Below are positions 9,326-17,508 of a stretch of DNA of 64,000 nt, in pieces; position 1 is the stretch's first letter, and every line of letters starts with the position of its first letter. The position numbers and the translations under genes were made by a program. Origin of the DNA: CAZLMG01 sp964560765 (GTDB lineage Bacteria; Bdellovibrionota_B; Oligoflexia; Oligoflexales; CAZLMG01). Under the pieces are notes generated by a model that was not told the DNA's origin, made no database searches, and saw only the letters and a program-made list of their open reading frames with translations. Location: positions 108,906-172,905 of the forward strand of contig CAZLMG010000007.1 in the NCBI GenBank assembly GCA_964560765.1. The letters run 5' to 3'.

Positions 9326-10015
9326 TTAGCACTGCATTCCGGTGGCACAGGCGGCAATAGCGATGTGCGCTCCTTGATACTGGGCGGCTAAAGTGGCCAT
9401 AGTGAACCCACTTGTGACTACATCGTCAACTAGAAGAATATGCGGCGGTCGATCCGCCTCTGCCCATCGAACATTATTTCTGTAATTTCTGGCTGTTACT
9501 TGCGAAGGTTGCCAATGCTTGTCGGTCTGGGCAGCTCTCTTTTTCCACCGCCAATGGAGCCCCCTTGGAGCGATTAGCCGAGGAACCTGCAGATTGGTGG
9601 CCAGGGTATTGGCAAGTTCTGCAGCCAAGTCCCAGCGGCAGTGCCATCGGCTGATAACACTCGGGGGCGCAGAAATCACATAGTCCCAATGCTCGGCAGC
9701 GAACTGTGGCTTGAGTATTTCGAAGGCATTATTGATTAGAAACTGGAGCGAGCGGTAGCAGCTTTGTCCTTTGGCATTGAGGATGAGGGCTTGCGCCAAT
9801 CCACGATAGTGGAAAGCGGCTCGCATACGGTAGCCGCGCGGATCTGGCGTTAAACAAGCGGCAGGCACAAAGATCGGTGCGCACTCTGGCAATCGCTCCG
9901 ACTCAAGCTCGGGTGTACAAAGTGCACAGAGACTTCGCAAGGGCACAATAAATTCGTAGCAGTTCAAACAAAATGGCAAGGACCCATCTCCGCGCAAAAT
10001 TGCCCAAAGGCTCAA
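9326..10015 (-). CDS. comF: ComF-family phosphoribosyltransferase-like protein
   Basis: ComF proteins are needed for DNA uptake in competent bacteria and act with ComEC/helicase at the cytoplasmic face. The N-terminus has a zinc ribbon CLNC...CALC (residues 16-33). A type I phosphoribosyltransferase domain ends with the PRPP loop HILLVDDVVTSGFTM near residue 195. Length 229 is normal. The only usable start in this frame is a TTG at 10015 with no clear ribosome site; an in-frame stop lies just upstream. It immediately precedes mutS, so the pair may be a DNA-metabolism operon. Whether this organism is competent cannot be judged here. Confidence 0.88.
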   Translation of the reverse strand: MSLWAILRGDGSLPFCLNCYEFIVPLRSLCALCTPELESERLPECAPIFVPAACLTPDPRGYRMRAAFHYRGLAQALILNAKGQSCYRSLQFLINNAFEILKPQFAAEHWDYVISAPPSVISRWHCRWDLAAELANTLATNLQVPRLIAPRGLHWRWKKRAAQTDKHWQPSQVTARNYRNNVRWAEADRPPHILLVDDVVTSGFTMATLAAQYQGAHIAIAACATGMQC

Positions 10016-10077
10016 ACTGCGTTCTAGCAGAATGGTTCACGCTTTGACTGCCGACATGTGCTTGTGTTTGTATCGAA

Positions 10078-11295
10078 TTAGAAGAGATTGATTTGGTAGC
10101 TCATACCATCAACCGTCCGGTCTATAGCCATATCCAAAGAAAGATCCATGTCCCACATGCTGTAGGACCGCGAGAGCCCCCAGGTGTAGTGCAGTAATGG
10201 ATCGCCATCTTCGGTACGTTTCGGTTGTTGATAGATGCCGCCGGAAACGGAGCTAAAAAGTAGCCACCAGGGAAGTTTCAGGGTAGCACCAGCGCGGGGC
10301 GACCATGAAGGCTTTCTACCGCTGGCAACAAGTTGACTATGATCTGACAGGTAGATCAGATAATTCGGATCGTACGTATAGGCTGATGTAAGTGCCCCGA
10401 TGACGACGGCATCGGCACGCATCACCAGTTGCTGGTGCGCAAAGGGATTCCATTGCATCCCTGCGGCAAAACGCGCTGGCATCACCATATCGGGAGCGCG
10501 AAGTCCGTAGATGTTCACAAGCTGTTGTGCATGTTGGAGTGATTGGGCGGTCGTAAACGAGGCGCCAAGAAAGTTGCTGCGAGAATCCGCCACGTACTCG
10601 TTGCGTTGCATGATCACTTCTGGGCGATACGTCAAACCAAGCGACCAACGCTCGCTGGGTGCGTACAAGTACCCTAGCCACAGAGTCGTTGCCGAGTAAC
10701 GGGCATCAGTTGCGACGGTTGAGTGATTACTCGCATCATTCCAGTCATAGCTCTGATGCATCTCATAGCGCTGAGCGCTCAGACCAACATGGTGATGTCG
10801 ATCAAGAGTGACTGCGGCCATAAGCGATATCTTGCCGGTGCCATTTTCCGATGTTCCCGCGTCAGAGCTATCTTCACCCGCAGTAAAGCTGCTACGTCCT
10901 CGGCGGATGTGCGCGGTCAAGCCCAACCCAAGTATCTTTCCACGATGACCCAGGCCAATGGCCAGTTGCTCCGAGCGTGAATCTAGTGAGTTATCAGCGC
11001 CAAGCTTCAACTGTTCGCGAATGTTACCCACATCGAGGTGCCAGGTGGTAGCTTCCTTTCCCCTTGGGGCCAGTGCCGCAGGGTTCACCAATAGGCCGTT
11101 GTCCGTTCGGACTTCTGCGGTGCATGCATAACCTGTTGCCAGGCAGCGGGTCGGTACAAGTTGGGCGGGGTCGTTCAGATCGAATCTCTCAGCCAGCGCC
11201 ATGCGACCAGAGCCTGCTAAGGCAATGACGAGACCGTAGACAAGTGCCCATACGTTGCGCGAGCTAGATCCAAACTCTGTTTGAGGCGAAATCAT
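10078..11295 (-). CDS. FadL-like outer-membrane beta-barrel protein
   Basis: The start at 11295 gives 405 residues, with GGTGG 4-5 bases upstream and a signal peptide of about 33 residues ending AGSGRMALA. An NPAAL segment in the mature N-terminus recalls the NPAG-type motif of FadL/OMPP1 transporters. Alternating hydrophobic strands run to the end, and the last residue is Phe (YQINLF), a barrel-assembly signal. FadL proteins pass long-chain fatty acids or other hydrophobic compounds across the outer membrane; the substrate here is unknown. A longer frame to 11418 would overlap rlmH and lacks a signal at its start. About 97 bases separate it from rlmH. Confidence 0.68.
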   Translation of the reverse strand: MISPQTEFGSSSRNVWALVYGLVIALAGSGRMALAERFDLNDPAQLVPTRCLATGYACTAEVRTDNGLLVNPAALAPRGKEATTWHLDVGNIREQLKLGADNSLDSRSEQLAIGLGHRGKILGLGLTAHIRRGRSSFTAGEDSSDAGTSENGTGKISLMAAVTLDRHHHVGLSAQRYEMHQSYDWNDASNHSTVATDARYSATTLWLGYLYAPSERWSLGLTYRPEVIMQRNEYVADSRSNFLGASFTTAQSLQHAQQLVNIYGLRAPDMVMPARFAAGMQWNPFAHQQLVMRADAVVIGALTSAYTYDPNYLIYLSDHSQLVASGRKPSWSPRAGATLKLPWWLLFSSVSGGIYQQPKRTEDGDPLLHYTWGLSRSYSMWDMDLSLDMAIDRTVDGMSYQINLF

Positions 11296-11392
11296 AAACC
11301 ACCGCAATAACTGCAAAAAATTGATTCCTCGTGCCGCTGATCGGACCTCATAATGAGAACAGAGGGAATCTTTGCAAATTGTGGTGCGAGAG

Positions 11393-11857
11393 TCAGGAAT
11401 GGTGGTAGGGCAGGCCAAGGATCAGAGTAAACGACCGGTAAACCTGCTCCCAAGTAAGTAACCATGCGATATCGGAGGGGAAGGTTGCAGGCCCGAAGCT
11501 GATGGTCAGATCTGCTTGATCGAGAAGCGGCTTCGGAACACCGTAGGGTCCACCGACGACGAGCGTGACCCGATCAACCGTCGGTTGGTCGCGCCACTCG
11601 CGAAGGATCTCAGCAATTTGCTTGGTCGAATGAGCTTGGCCGCGCTCATCCAAGCACACAAGCCGCTGCCGATTTCGCGTGTCGGGTCGGTTTAAAACTT
11701 GGGTGAGCGACTTTTCTTGTAGCCGGTCAGATTCTGCGACTTTGATGACCACATTGCTGACGGGGCTCAGTCGCTCCAACCGCTTTTGGTACAGAGCCAC
11801 CATGCCCGCACACTCGTCGAATGCGGGTTTTCCAAATTTAATGATTTCGATCTTCAT
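11393..11857 (-). CDS. rlmH: 23S rRNA (pseudouridine1915-N3)-methyltransferase
   Basis: RlmH is a SPOUT-class methyltransferase acting on helix 69 of 23S rRNA in assembled ribosomes. At 154 residues it matches the family in length, and it shows the conserved LDERG segment, the SAM-binding knot VVGGPYGVP and the C-terminal LLTWEQVYRSFTLILGLPYHH. Its ATG overlaps the rsfS stop as ATGA, so translation is coupled. It is the last gene of obg-nadD-rsfS-rlmH, a standard ribosome-maturation grouping. Confidence 0.97.
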   Translation of the reverse strand: MKIEIIKFGKPAFDECAGMVALYQKRLERLSPVSNVVIKVAESDRLQEKSLTQVLNRPDTRNRQRLVCLDERGQAHSTKQIAEILREWRDQPTVDRVTLVVGGPYGVPKPLLDQADLTISFGPATFPSDIAWLLTWEQVYRSFTLILGLPYHHS

Positions 11858-12207
11858 GGAGTTGGTTTGGATTCAACGATTCTAGATTGGGGCCACAACT
11901 CTTCGATGGCGTAGTAATCGCGTAGAGGTGCAAAAAAAATGTGCACGATCGTTGAACCGTAATCTAGGACGATCCATTGGCCTGTTTGCTTACCTTCCGT
12001 CGCCAATGGCAACACGCCGTGCTGTTGCTTCAAGCGATCTTGTATAGCTTCGGCGATGGCGCGAGTCTGGCGGTCGTTGTCGCCGGAACAAACGAGTTGA
12101 AAGTCACAAAGATCGGACGCATTGCGCAGGTCTAACAAGACCATCCGCTGTGCTTTCTTGTCTGCCGCTGCAATCGCGGCTTCTTTGGCAATATCTGCGG
12201 GTGTCAC
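11854..12207 (-). CDS. rsfS: Ribosomal silencing factor RsfS
   Basis: RsfS binds L14 on the large subunit and blocks subunit joining when nutrients are scarce. The 117-residue protein has the DUF143 pattern: LDLRNASDLCDFQLVCSGDNDRQ near residue 25 and WIVLDYGSTIVHIFFAPLRDYYAIEELW near 78. The GTG start at 12207 has GGAGGAG 4-5 bases upstream and overlaps the nadD stop (GTGA). The rlmH start overlaps its own stop. Confidence 0.96.
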   Translation of the reverse strand: MTPADIAKEAAIAAADKKAQRMVLLDLRNASDLCDFQLVCSGDNDRQTRAIAEAIQDRLKQQHGVLPLATEGKQTGQWIVLDYGSTIVHIFFAPLRDYYAIEELWPQSRIVESKPTP

Positions 12208-12944
12208 AGGTCTCCTCCCGAAAGGTGCGTATATAGATCATGTTGCCGGATGTATTGCAAGACTTCAGGTGTCAGCCACCCACCTGGAACTTCGCTACCC
12301 GCGCCAAGGTATAGTCGAATCAGGCGACTTTCGGCTGGGCAGATAGCGTAATCCAGCGCGAAGATGTCATGTTCCGTCTCGGGAACGTGGCCGCGCTGAG
12401 GGGAAAGCCATTCCATTTGGAGGTGGAGCTTTTGCAGTAATTCTACAATCCCCTGCTTCAGGGTTCGGGGTCTGATGGGGTCACGCGACATCAGACGGGA
12501 AATCACCACGAGATCGGCGAGGGACAAGATTTCCCGAGGGTGATGCCACGACCAAAAGCTTGTAAATTGATCTTCGCCCAGCAGAATCGCCAGTTTTTTG
12601 CCGGGGAACCGCCGGTTGAACTCGCGCAGCGTATTGATTGTATAGTTGGGCGCAGGCAATTCCAGTTCGATTGGGTTAATAACCGCCCGACCTGAGGCGC
12701 TTGCTTGCGCGAAGGCAACTTGGCACATATGCAGGCGTTCTGCGAAAGAACTCTTGGGCGCTTTGTGTTGGCCACCGGCGCCGGCAGGGTGTGCCCCCGG
12801 AACGATATGAATAACGGCGTCAGGGAAGAAGGAAATCGCGGCATCAACGGCTTGGACGTGACCAAGATGCGGTGGATCAAAGGCCCCGCCATAGACGATG
12901 ACACTGGGACCAACAGTTGACGAGTCCTTGGCCTCGTTAGGCAT
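12204..12944 (-). CDS. nadD: Nicotinate-mononucleotide adenylyltransferase, with altered C-terminal motif
   Basis: NadD converts nicotinate mononucleotide and ATP to deamido-NAD. The N-terminal nucleotidyltransferase signature is intact: YGGAFDPPHLGHV near residue 20, then LGEDQFTSFWSWH. The C-terminal ISSTxxR phosphate-binding signature is not visible; the corresponding place reads ICPAESRLIR, before the usual TPEVLQYIRQHDLY ending. The ATG at 12944 overlaps obg by 8 bases and is preferred to 12965, which would overlap it by more. Gene order obg-nadD-rsfS supports the assignment. Retention of activity is likely but not proven by sequence. Confidence 0.88.
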   Translation of the reverse strand: MPNEAKDSSTVGPSVIVYGGAFDPPHLGHVQAVDAAISFFPDAVIHIVPGAHPAGAGGQHKAPKSSFAERLHMCQVAFAQASASGRAVINPIELELPAPNYTINTLREFNRRFPGKKLAILLGEDQFTSFWSWHHPREILSLADLVVISRLMSRDPIRPRTLKQGIVELLQKLHLQMEWLSPQRGHVPETEHDIFALDYAICPAESRLIRLYLGAGSEVPGGWLTPEVLQYIRQHDLYTHLSGGDL

Positions 12945-13974
12945 CGAACAACACTGCCTCAGCAACGGGCTTGCGCGCCAGAAAAGCTAACTGCCGCTTG
13001 AGGTGTTCAAGGCCGTTGCCAGTCACGGCTGAGATGAAGATGCATTCCAGTCCCAAAGAGCGAAGTTGCTCTTCGAGTTCGACTCGATCAAACTCATCGG
13101 TTACCGCATCTAGCTTGGTGATGACGGCTACAGATGGCTTCGTCGCTAACAACTCGCTGTAGGCAGTCAGTTCTTTGCGCAATACGTCATAGGCGGTCAA
13201 AGGATCCATGCCATCAAAAGCAGCCCCATCGAGAACATAGGCAACGGCTTTTGTGCGCTCTAAGTGGCGCAAGAATTGATGACCGAGCCCCCGTCCTTCG
13301 CTTGCGCCCTCGATCAATCCAGGAATATCGGCGGCAACGAATGATTCCCCCCATTCGCAATCATCCACGTCGACAACACCAAGGTTGGGGACAAGAGTTG
13401 TAAATGGGTAGTCAGCAATTTTCGGGCGGGCCGCGCTGATTCGGCTTAACAATGTCGACTTGCCAGCATTCGGCAGGCCGGCAAATCCAATGTCTGCAAT
13501 CAACTTCAATTCGAGGCGCAGGTTCATGGCAACGCCCGGCAATCCTGGTCCATGTTCCTCAGGGGCTTGATGCGTGGGGCGCACAAAGCGCATATTTCCC
13601 CAGCCACGGCGACCACCCTTAGCAATCAGGACGGGTTCGTTTGCATTCAGTATCTCGGCAACCAACTCGCCGGTTTCGGCATCAAAAGCTGCTGTACCGA
13701 GCGGCACAGGCACGATGACGTCCGAGCCATTGCGCCCAGTCTTGCCATTACTTCCGCCGCGCGCTCCGTGTTCAGCAACAAACCGCTGTTTGTATCGGAG
13801 TCCGCTTAGGGTATTGAGTTGGGGATTACCGACAAGATAGACGTTACCGCCATTGCCGCCGTCGCCGCCATCCGGGCCCAGTTTCGGTTTGCCAAACGCG
13901 CTAGCAAAGCTAACAAGTCCAGGACCACCGTCACCGGAACGAATAAATACTTCGGTTTCATCTACAAACTTCAT
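12937..13974 (-). CDS. obg: Obg/CgtA GTPase
   Basis: Obg is a large-subunit assembly GTPase also tied to the stringent response. The glycine-rich N-terminal Obg fold occupies residues 1-158 (SGDGGPG, GGDGGNGG, KGGRRGWGN). The G domain follows with GLPNAGKST, DIPGLIEGA and TKLD. The charged C-terminal tail of some orthologues is short here. The start is taken at the ATG for MKFVDE; a GTG three codons earlier is an alternative. It follows rpmA, but a terminator stands between, so it probably has its own promoter in the 13975-14065 gap. Confidence 0.96.
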   Translation of the reverse strand: MKFVDETEVFIRSGDGGPGLVSFASAFGKPKLGPDGGDGGNGGNVYLVGNPQLNTLSGLRYKQRFVAEHGARGGSNGKTGRNGSDVIVPVPLGTAAFDAETGELVAEILNANEPVLIAKGGRRGWGNMRFVRPTHQAPEEHGPGLPGVAMNLRLELKLIADIGFAGLPNAGKSTLLSRISAARPKIADYPFTTLVPNLGVVDVDDCEWGESFVAADIPGLIEGASEGRGLGHQFLRHLERTKAVAYVLDGAAFDGMDPLTAYDVLRKELTAYSELLATKPSVAVITKLDAVTDEFDRVELEEQLRSLGLECIFISAVTGNGLEHLKRQLAFLARKPVAEAVLFDA

Positions 13975-14067
13975 AGTCGTCACAACAACTTGTATTAAAG
14001 CGTCGCAGGAATTGAACCACAGGCAGCGAGCTGGAAGGGGGAACGGAGCTGACGCAAATTGATGAAT

Positions 14068-14107
14068 AAAAAAGGCGAGGCGCCAGGCCTAAAACTAGGC
14101 CGGCACC
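14068..14107 (-). terminator. Rho-independent terminator after rpmA
   Basis: On the - strand GGTGCC-GGCCTA pairs with TAGGCC-TGGCGCC (one bulge), loop GTTT, then CTCGCC and TTTTTT. The 5' arm overlaps the last codons of rpmA. It separates rplU-rpmA from obg. Confidence 0.8.
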
Positions 14108-14349
14108 ACAGCGACGCGTTGGCGAGTCTTGCCAAAGCGCTCAAACCGAACAACGCCATCGCAAGTTGCAAACAAAGTGTAATCCTTGCCGCAGCTAACA
14201 TTCTTTCCTGCGTGGAAAGTGCTGCCAACTTGCCGAACAATGATATTGCCCGAGCGTACAGCCTGACCACCAAAAATCTTTACGCCGCGATATTGAGCAT
14301 TCGAATCGCGACCGTTCTTAGTACTACCACCGGCTTTTTTATGTGCCAT
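14095..14349 (-). CDS. rpmA: 50S ribosomal protein L27
   Basis: L27 reaches towards the peptidyl-transferase centre with its basic N-terminus. The 84-residue protein starts MAHKKAGGSTKNGRDS, the classic Proteobacterial form without the Firmicutes cleavable extension. GNIIVRQ.G..FH.G.NV..GKD.T.FA identifies the body. It lies 19 bases after rplU in the usual L21-L27 pair. Confidence 0.98.
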   Translation of the reverse strand: MAHKKAGGSTKNGRDSNAQYRGVKIFGGQAVRSGNIIVRQVGSTFHAGKNVSCGKDYTLFATCDGVVRFERFGKTRQRVAVVPA

Positions 14350-14368
14350 GAAGCTTTACTCCTTCGTC

Positions 14369-14677
14369 TTAGCCCGAGATGCCGTCGATCTCAACGACCG
14401 TGTAGGGCTGGCGGTGACCGCGCATTTTCTTTGAATTTTTACGACGACGAAACTTAAATACGATGACTTTGTCAGCGCGACGTTGTTCTTTAATCGTCGC
14501 TTGCACCGAGGCACCCTGAATGACTGGGCTGCCGAGGGTGATTTTGCTTCCACCGAGCATCATAACTTCGTCAAACTTCAACTTGTCGCCCACGTTGCCG
14601 GCTACAAAATCGATATCGATCTTGTCCCCTTTTTGGGCCCGGTATTGGTGGCCGCCGGCCTTAAATACGGCGTACAT
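14369..14677 (-). CDS. rplU: 50S ribosomal protein L21
   Basis: A 102-residue protein with the L21 opening YAVFKAGGHQYR and the basic RRRKNSKKMRGHRQPYT ending. L21 binds 23S rRNA with L20. AGGAGG is 7 bases from the ATG, and a strong sigma-70-type promoter is visible upstream. It leads the rplU-rpmA operon. Confidence 0.98.
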   Translation of the reverse strand: MYAVFKAGGHQYRAQKGDKIDIDFVAGNVGDKLKFDEVMMLGGSKITLGSPVIQGASVQATIKEQRRADKVIVFKFRRRKNSKKMRGHRQPYTVVEIDGISG

Positions 14678-14750
14678 GAAGAAACCTCCTAATTTTGCCG
14701 AATTGCTGTGGTTCGCGTAAACTTATCCACAGCATGCGAAAGAGCGACGT

Positions 14751-14779
14751 ATCATCGTCGAATCGAAATTCCTTGTCAA
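14751..14779 (-). promoter_or_regulatory. Sigma-70-type promoter for rplU-rpmA
   Basis: On the - strand a perfect TTGACA (14779-14774) is followed after 17 bases by GATGAT (14756-14751). It lies about 75 bases ahead of the rplU start. Confidence 0.65.
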
Positions 14780-14917
14780 CCATCATCTAGCTTTGAAAGT
14801 GCGATCTGCCAAGGGCTTCGTGCTGATTGGGCAAGATTTACTTGGGTCGGTAGCTTCTTGCCGGGTAAAAGGGCGGGATATCATGATTAACATTCAGTAA
14901 TTACTTGGGAATATATC

Positions 14918-14933
14918 TGGCACGTGTTGTGCT
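14918..14933 (+). promoter_or_regulatory. Sigma-54-like (-24/-12) promoter for fliK-flgD
   Basis: TGGCACGTGTTGTGCT matches TGGCACG-N4-TTGCW at all but one position, and the invariant GG and GC are exactly 10 bases apart. It ends 63 bases before the fliK ATG. Sigma-54 control of hook genes is known in several flagellated groups; use here is inferred. Confidence 0.65.
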
Positions 14934-14996
14934 TTAAGAGGGTACTTCCAAAAAGACAGTTCTAAAGACTTTTTAACGGCGAGGCCTCAAGTCCAC

Positions 14997-17483
14997 ATGA
15001 CAACACTGATTCCACAGATCAAATCAGCCAATAATGCGGATGCGATGGTCGTCGGGCAAAAGCCAGCTTCAGCCACGAAGCGCATTGAGGCGCCTCCAGC
15101 TGCCGGCGAGGACTTTGCCTCGACGCTGGCCCGTAACTCTTCACCCAAACAGATTGTGCGCAGTGCGCCGGCCAAGGATGTCGTGAAAAATGTTCCCGTC
15201 CGCGAGGCTGAGCGCAGTACCTCGCAACCACGTCGGGACAAGCCCTCCGCGCCAAATAAATCCGACGAATCGGTCACCAACAATAAGGAAAATGGTGCGC
15301 CGGTGCGTGAGCGCGTTAATCCAGCTGCCAAGAGAGGGTCGGACAACGGAAGTGATGTGAAGGGCGAGGCCAAACGAGCGGAATCGCAAAAAATAAAGGA
15401 AGAGACGAGCGTCGATTCGCAAGACGCGATTGGCGCAGATGCGGCGGAAGAGCCAGGCTCAGTCAAAAAGCCGTCGAAATCTAAGAAAGTCGCAGAAGAA
15501 TTACCGCTTATGGCTGACATTCGGGCAGTGCTGGGGCAAGGAGTGCAGGCTGCCGACAAGGTGCCAGCGCTGGCGATTTTGGTGGGGCGCCTTGACAGCG
15601 TGGTGCCGCAACACATCCCTAGTATCATCAGTCAGAGTTCTTTTATCAATGTCGCGGTCTCTTTACCGGAGCCTGGTCCCTCTCTGCTGGAGCCAGTCGA
15701 GCTTGGGGTTCTGCTTTCCGATCTTGGAGCCGACGCATCGATACTGGAGAAGTTGACTTCGCAGGGAGTCGATCTGAGCACGGAGATTGCGCCCAAAGAC
15801 TTGTTCAGCGGGCTAGGTTTGGACGTACAGCGTGTCGCCACGGAATTGAAGCTGCTAAAGGCTAATCTGCAAATGAATGACGGTCTGTCACCGTACATTC
15901 AGCGGGCCGAGCGACTGCAGCGTCGTGCCGGAGTCGCAGAAGCAGCAGCTCCCATGGCGAAGGTGCCAGCCGAGCCCGTGAACGAGCAATTGCCACCTGC
16001 GGAGGCGGCAGCTGCAGTATCCCATGGTCGAATCCAGGGACCGGCGACATCGATGCAAGCAGGAGCTGCAGCAAGATCCCGTGAACCGATGGCACGCTCG
16101 CAGCCGGTTGCCGACTTGGGCCAGTTGATTCGCCCTGAAGGTGGGCAAGGGTCCGAAGATGTCATAACGAAGCGCGATGAGCCCATTCGTAACTTGGCTG
16201 CCGAACAGTCGCCGATGGCCTTGGGCGCCATACCGGAATATACGACGTCAGTTCATGAGTCCATCGTCGCGACGCAGAGTCCGATGGCAGCGGCAACAGC
16301 CGGTTCTGCAGGAGTGCAGACAGCGCCTAAAATCGCCACTACTGAATCAGATGTCGGCGCGATGGCTGCTGAACGGCAAAATTCTGAGACGATAGGCCAA
16401 GTCTCTTTAGCTGATCAGCTCTCGCCTGGTGCGGGAGTCATCATGACGCAAGTCGTCAAGGATCCAACATTGGACTTGTCAGATCGGCTGCGCGCTTTCG
16501 ATGATGTTCAAACTTTTTCTTGGGATGGACGATCGAGCGATCGAAGCCTCTTGTCGCAGCCTTTAGGTCAATTGCAGCAGTCCCCCATCGACTTATCAAA
16601 ACTGAACGAAGCTCAACGGCTCATCTTGGCGCAAACGCAACGAAGTCTGCTCGGTACACAGCCGAATGTCGAGATTAGCGCCACCTCGGGGAATGAGGCA
16701 GAAGAATTCGGCTTAGCTGCGAATCTTTCGACCGATGCCATGCATAATAACAGCACGTTGGCTGCGCAAATGGGCCAGACATCAGCGACAGCGCAAGCTT
16801 TCCCAACAACACGAGACAGCAGCATGACGTTGGAGCAGCTAGAGGCCCGTAGCCTTGTGGATGTCGCAGAGCGAAAGCCATCGGACCAAAGCGGGTCAGG
16901 TGGCGAGTCCCCAACGGGACAGGATCCGGGAGCGCGACTTGAGCAGCAAATAAGCAGCAATCCGAATGCGGTTAGGGGTACGGACCAAACTGGTGAAGGA
17001 GACTTCCAGGCAAGTCTTGCCCAGGACCCAGCTGCAAAGCTGACGTCACAGGTCGTTCAGCGGGCGGAAATGTTGGTTAAGGATGGTGGCGGGAGCATCC
17101 GCATTGACCTAAGTTCCGAGGAATTTGGTAAACTGGAAGTGGCACTGCAGGTCGAAAATGATCGCCTTGAGTTGAAAATAATCGCAGGTTCCGAGTCGGC
17201 GCGGCAAGCGCTCACCGAGCAACTGCCCAAGTTACGTGACGCTTTATCTCAGCAACGAATGAATTTGGCCGAAGTTCAGGTTGGTGTGGGCAGCGGGCAG
17301 CAGTTTCAGCAGAACTTCAGTAATGGTGGCGGAGCGCGTGGCGAGCGATACGAAGAAGTCGCCGTAACCAATGGTCCGGGACGACGTGGCGTGGCCCGCA
17401 CAGCATCTCAGAAGATAGTGGCCATGAACGCTTCACCAGGAACTTTGCGCGATCACGCTGGTAAAATTCAGATCGCCGTCTAA
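14997..17483 (+). CDS. fliK: FliK-like flagellar hook-length control protein
   Basis: FliK is exported by the flagellar type III system, measures hook length and switches export specificity. The C-terminal domain is recognisable at about residues 680-775: GGGSIRIDLSSEEFGKLEVAL, then RLELKIIAG, LPKLRDALSQQ and NLAEVQV, the Flg_hook pattern. The remaining ~670 residues are low-complexity, rich in Ala, Gln, Ser and Glu, as expected of the ruler region, which here is far longer than the roughly 400-residue enterobacterial protein. There is no signal peptide. flgD follows 25 bases later, supporting the call. Confidence 0.87.
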   Translation: MTTLIPQIKSANNADAMVVGQKPASATKRIEAPPAAGEDFASTLARNSSPKQIVRSAPAKDVVKNVPVREAERSTSQPRRDKPSAPNKSDESVTNNKENGAPVRERVNPAAKRGSDNGSDVKGEAKRAESQKIKEETSVDSQDAIGADAAEEPGSVKKPSKSKKVAEELPLMADIRAVLGQGVQAADKVPALAILVGRLDSVVPQHIPSIISQSSFINVAVSLPEPGPSLLEPVELGVLLSDLGADASILEKLTSQGVDLSTEIAPKDLFSGLGLDVQRVATELKLLKANLQMNDGLSPYIQRAERLQRRAGVAEAAAPMAKVPAEPVNEQLPPAEAAAAVSHGRIQGPATSMQAGAAARSREPMARSQPVADLGQLIRPEGGQGSEDVITKRDEPIRNLAAEQSPMALGAIPEYTTSVHESIVATQSPMAAATAGSAGVQTAPKIATTESDVGAMAAERQNSETIGQVSLADQLSPGAGVIMTQVVKDPTLDLSDRLRAFDDVQTFSWDGRSSDRSLLSQPLGQLQQSPIDLSKLNEAQRLILAQTQRSLLGTQPNVEISATSGNEAEEFGLAANLSTDAMHNNSTLAAQMGQTSATAQAFPTTRDSSMTLEQLEARSLVDVAERKPSDQSGSGGESPTGQDPGARLEQQISSNPNAVRGTDQTGEGDFQASLAQDPAAKLTSQVVQRAEMLVKDGGGSIRIDLSSEEFGKLEVALQVENDRLELKIIAGSESARQALTEQLPKLRDALSQQRMNLAEVQVGVGSGQQFQQNFSNGGGARGERYEEVAVTNGPGRRGVARTASQKIVAMNASPGTLRDHAGKIQIAV

Positions 17484-17508
17484 TTCTAAATGCACGGGGT
17501 TATAAACC

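Larger units (their letters stand above)
14678..14996. other. Divergent intergenic region between rplU and fliK
   Basis: This 319-base gap holds the rplU ribosome site and promoter on the - strand and a sigma-54-like promoter for fliK on the + strand (listed separately). Between them I see no ORF or RNA fold that I can support. Confidence 0.7.

Noticed and set aside
9312..9357. Longer mutS start at 9357 (TTG)
   Set aside because: It overlaps the comF end and adds residues without family similarity, whereas the ATG at 9312 has AAGGA upstream.
11296..11418. Longer frame for the FadL-like protein
   Set aside because: It runs into rlmH and hides the signal peptide; the ATG at 11295 has a good ribosome site.
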